Source: Halanaerobiaceae bacterium (GTDB taxonomy: Bacteria > Bacillota > Halanaerobiia > Halanaerobiales > Halarsenatibacteraceae). Taken from it: a stretch of DNA of 16,194 nucleotides. A model generated the notes under the pieces. That model saw only the letters and a program-made list of their open reading frames with translations. It did not search any database and was not told the origin of the DNA. The position numbers and the translations under genes are program-made. Location: positions 1-16,194 of the forward strand of contig PWHA01000190.1 of the NCBI GenBank assembly GCA_003554685.1, read 5' to 3'. Numbering within the stretch: position 1 is the first letter of the stretch; every line of letters starts with the position of its first letter. Below are positions 14,176 to 16,194 of this stretch, in pieces.

Positions 14176-14967
14176 ATGACAGGAGTAGAACAGAGGGTGG
14201 AGACTTTATATTTAGAGTATAAAATAATTAAAAATAGACCGGGACTGCTGGGAGATTTAGCTTCTATACTGGGTTTAATGCAGATAAATATTAAAACCGT
14301 TACCAGTATTGAAGATCTCTATCGCGGTTTCCTGCTGGAATTTAAATCTCCGGAAATTAAGGAAAGACTGCTGGAAACCTTTAATGCCGTGGAAGAATTG
14401 AAGATAACAGCTTTGAGGCCTCCGACCCTGGAGGATCTACTGGCCCTTAAACATGGCAAAAAGGTCTCCCTGAGATTACAGGAGGGAGTCTATGTTTTTC
14501 CCCGCTATGAGCTGGAAATTCTGATTAATTTTCTGAGTAATTATCTGCAGCATAAAAAAGATGTTTTAATTGGGGTTAAGGGTGAACCCCGCAGTGGAAA
14601 AACAGAAACTGCCATAGCGGCAGCAGTACATGCCAACAAGCACTGGAGACTGCTGTCCACAACCCTGCTAAGAAAAACCACTGTTATGGAACTGCCGGAA
14701 AAAGAATTGAAGACTGATACAGTCTATATAATTGATGCTATTACTTCTTTCCATCGGGCTCCTGCCCGGCATGTCATGTTGATAAGAAAGTTTTTGCCCA
14801 AAAAATTTCCCAGAATAATTGAGCATCCCGAGGTTGCTATTCAGGAGGGTAACCTGCAGCAGGAGGATTTTGATATTCAGGTGGAGCTTCGTCTGGGAAA
14901 GGAACCCCAAGAGGAGAAAAATTCCGATATTACAAAATATATTAGCAGCATAAGCAGCTTTGAATAA
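14176..14967 (+). CDS. ymfK: YmfK family protein (DUF3388), ACT-like plus P-loop
   Basis: The 263-residue protein resembles Bacillus YmfK throughout; its biochemical role is unknown to me. The N-terminal 80 residues look like an ACT-type sensing fold (YKIIKNRPGLLGDLASILGLMQINIKTV has the classical ACT start, about 15-42). The C-terminal half carries a perfect Walker A GEPRSGKT (136-143) and a Walker B-like VYIIDAI (183-189), then REPEAT-free alpha/beta sequence with RIIEHPEVAIQ (213-223). No membrane segment or signal peptide is present. It lies between ftsK and the RodZ-like gene, as in Bacillus, which suggests a link to division or cell shape. ATG 14176 is chosen for its AGGA site. ACT plus P-loop together suggests a nucleotide-dependent switch that responds to a small ligand (inference). 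Confidence 0.85.
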   Translation: MTGVEQRVETLYLEYKIIKNRPGLLGDLASILGLMQINIKTVTSIEDLYRGFLLEFKSPEIKERLLETFNAVEELKITALRPPTLEDLLALKHGKKVSLRLQEGVYVFPRYELEILINFLSNYLQHKKDVLIGVKGEPRSGKTETAIAAAVHANKHWRLLSTTLLRKTTVMELPEKELKTDTVYIIDAITSFHRAPARHVMLIRKFLPKKFPRIIEHPEVAIQEGNLQQEDFDIQVELRLGKEPQEEKNSDITKYISSISSFE

Positions 14968-15002
14968 CCTGCAAAATTGTTGTGAGAAAGGAGGTTTCAT
15001 TA

Positions 15003-15926
15003 TTGTCTGCTGGAGAAAAAATTAAAGAAAAGCGTAAAGAGCTGGATATCTCAATCGAACAGGCACAAAAGGACACCAAAATCAGAAAAAAATATCTGCT
15101 GGCAATAGAAAACGATGACTATTCTCAAATCCCCGGACTGGTTTATGTCAGAGCTTTTATTAAAAATTATTCCAGCTATCTGGGACTGGATCCAGAAGAA
15201 GTAATGGAAGAGTTTGAAAGGTGGAGGCACCTGGAAGGTGTTGAAACAGAGGGGATGAGCAGAAAAAAGCGAACTCATCGTTCACGCAGAAGCAAAAAGT
15301 CTCCCCTGAGCTTTTTTTCAGCTTCACCCCGGATTCTGGGAGCAATAATAATTTTACTGGTTATATTTTCAATAGTGGCTTATAATTTTGCCTTTCTTCC
15401 CGGCGAATCTCCCGGACCGGAAAACGGTAATGATGTGGTAAGTGAAGAGGTTGAAGAAATGATAGATACCGGCGATGAACTGGAAGAAACTGAAGAAGCT
15501 GCAGAAGAAGAGCCGGATGAGGAGGCAGATGTGGTTATTCCGGATCTTGATGGTGAAGAATTTGAGGATCTGCTGGCAGAAGATCTTACTACGGTAGATC
15601 CGGTTGCAGAGGAAGTCGATCCCGTTGAAACTGATATTGAAGAAGCAGAGAATGGCGATATTGATGAGGAGCCTGAAGTAGATCCGGCTGAAGAAGACAG
15701 GACCTTTCGGGTAATGGCTTCAGGAGAAAGCTGGGTTAGAGTGACTGTTGATGGTGAAGTCCTTTATGAAGCAATTATGATCGATGGAGATGTTGAAGAA
15801 TTTGAACCAGAAGAAAATCTCATTCTGAGAACGGGAAATGCCCCTGCAATTACCATAGAATATGATGACCAGCAAAGAAACATGGGTGGTTCAGGAGCCG
15901 TGATTGAAGAAGAGTTTACTTTTTAG
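15003..15926 (+). CDS. RodZ/YmfM-like membrane protein with HTH domain
   Basis: The protein has RodZ architecture; RodZ links the MreB cytoskeleton to the cell-wall elongation machinery. In the 307 residues, an N-terminal xre-type helix-turn-helix fold (about 3-70: GEKIKEKRKELDISIEQAQ...YLLAIENDDYSQIPGLVYVRAFIKNY) is followed by a basic stretch (88-102) and one membrane helix (about 110-130). A very acidic Glu/Asp linker (136-232) and a C-terminal DUF4115-type beta domain (about 234-305) complete it. Basic residues before the helix place the HTH domain in the cytoplasm. The start is TTG 15003, with AAAGGAGG (14987-14994) eight nt upstream; the GTG at 14982 would leave that site inside the gene. 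It lies 35 nt after ymfK, so co-transcription is likely. Confidence 0.88.
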   Translation: MSAGEKIKEKRKELDISIEQAQKDTKIRKKYLLAIENDDYSQIPGLVYVRAFIKNYSSYLGLDPEEVMEEFERWRHLEGVETEGMSRKKRTHRSRRSKKSPLSFFSASPRILGAIIILLVIFSIVAYNFAFLPGESPGPENGNDVVSEEVEEMIDTGDELEETEEAAEEEPDEEADVVIPDLDGEEFEDLLAEDLTTVDPVAEEVDPVETDIEEAENGDIDEEPEVDPAEEDRTFRVMASGESWVRVTVDGEVLYEAIMIDGDVEEFEPEENLILRTGNAPAITIEYDDQQRNMGGSGAVIEEEFTF

Positions 15927-16029
15927 TATTTTTAGTTTTAGCTGTCGGGGTAGTAATTTGAGGAATTTTTTGAGGGATTATAGTAAAGTATATTTAAAAA
16001 TATCTTTGACTGGATATATTTAGAAAGCA

Positions 16030-16057
16030 AAAATTCCCGGTTAATACCGGGAATTTT
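16030..16057. terminator. Symmetric terminator between rodZ-like gene and tRNAs
   Basis: AAAATTCCCGG (16030-16040) and CCGGGAATTTT (16047-16057) form a perfect 11-bp stem with loop TTAATA. Both ends are A/T-rich, so each strand ends in a short U-run. It can stop the + strand operon and the convergent - strand tRNA transcript. Confidence 0.88.
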
Positions 16058-16081
16058 ATTTAGCAAATATGGTGATAAAAA

Positions 16082-16157
16082 TGGTACCCTCAAGGGGATT
16101 CGAACCCCTGTCGCCAGGATGAAAACCTGGTATCCTAGACCCCTAGACGATGAGGGC
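16082..16157 (-). tRNA. tRNA-Glu (UUC)
   Basis: Read on the - strand from 16157, the 76-nt sequence begins GCCCTCA and ends TGAGGGT-A-CCA, forming a 7-bp acceptor stem with a G-U closing pair. The anticodon arm is CCAGG-TTTTCAT-CCTGG with anticodon TTC (16123-16121), which reads GAA/GAG. The T arm AGGGG-TTCGAAT-CCCCT is perfect. The CCA end is encoded (16084-16082). Confidence 0.96.
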
Positions 16158-16163
16158 ATAAAA

Positions 16164-16194
16164 TGGTCGGGCTGCTCGGATTTGAACCGAGGAC
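16164..16194 (-). tRNA. Partial tRNA (3' end), isotype unknown, possibly Pro
   Basis: The - strand shows a T arm CTCGG-TTCAAAT-CCGAG, the acceptor 3' strand CAGCCCG, discriminator A and an encoded CCA. It lies six nt upstream of tRNA-Glu and continues outside the window. The anticodon is not visible. G72 with A73 would suit tRNA-Pro (C1-G72), but this is a guess. Confidence 0.85.

Noticed and set aside
14982..15002. GTG start for the RodZ-like gene
   Set aside because: The strong AAAGGAGG site lies inside this extension, so TTG 15003 is the better start.

Overview
The window looks like a chromosomal segment of a low-to-moderate GC Bacillota (Firmicutes). Three things point there: strong AGGAGG-type ribosome binding sites with several TTG or GTG starts, an asd-dapG-dapA order like that of Bacillus subtilis, and an ftsK/spoIIIE - ymfK - ymfM(rodZ) order also like Bacillus. 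Several proteins are rich in Glu and Asp (the FtsK linker and the RodZ-like linker). Together with the overall flavour this makes a halophilic or anaerobic clostridial-type lineage such as Halanaerobiales plausible, but that is inference. No phage, transposon or CRISPR array was seen. All protein genes are on the + strand, and two tRNA genes at the right edge are on the - strand.

Region 1 (1-5986) is a tightly packed run of seven genes with overlaps or gaps of at most 15 nt. It holds the 3' part of a GCS2-family glutamate-cysteine ligase, a glutathionylspermidine-synthase-like circularly permuted ATP-grasp ligase, acylphosphatase, nicotinamidase, a THUMP-domain rRNA methyltransferase, an EamA/DMT-type transporter and dapB. 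The first two genes overlap by 20 nt and look like a two-step ligase module for a gamma-glutamyl thiol or peptide. This is the best candidate here for undescribed chemistry.

Region 2 (5987-9327) starts with a 238-bp spacer carrying a nearly perfect tandem 28-bp repeat. It continues with asd, dapG-type aspartokinase and dapA, which overlap end to end. With dapB next door these encode the aspartate-to-tetrahydrodipicolinate steps of the lysine/diaminopimelate pathway.

Region 3 (9328-11457) is a 391-nt stretch with a good sigma-A-type promoter, then ribonuclease J and an intrinsic terminator.

Region 4 (11458-16057) has a probable structured leader with three successive hairpins, then the FtsK/SpoIIIE DNA translocase, a second intergenic segment with competing inverted repeats, a YmfK (DUF3388) protein and a RodZ/YmfM-like membrane protein. 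It ends at a symmetric terminator. Two - strand tRNA genes converge on that terminator: a complete tRNA-Glu(UUC) and the 3' end of another tRNA cut by the window edge.

The GCS2/ATP-grasp pair and the structured leaders of ftsK and ymfK are the parts least explained by standard annotation. The rest is conserved housekeeping.
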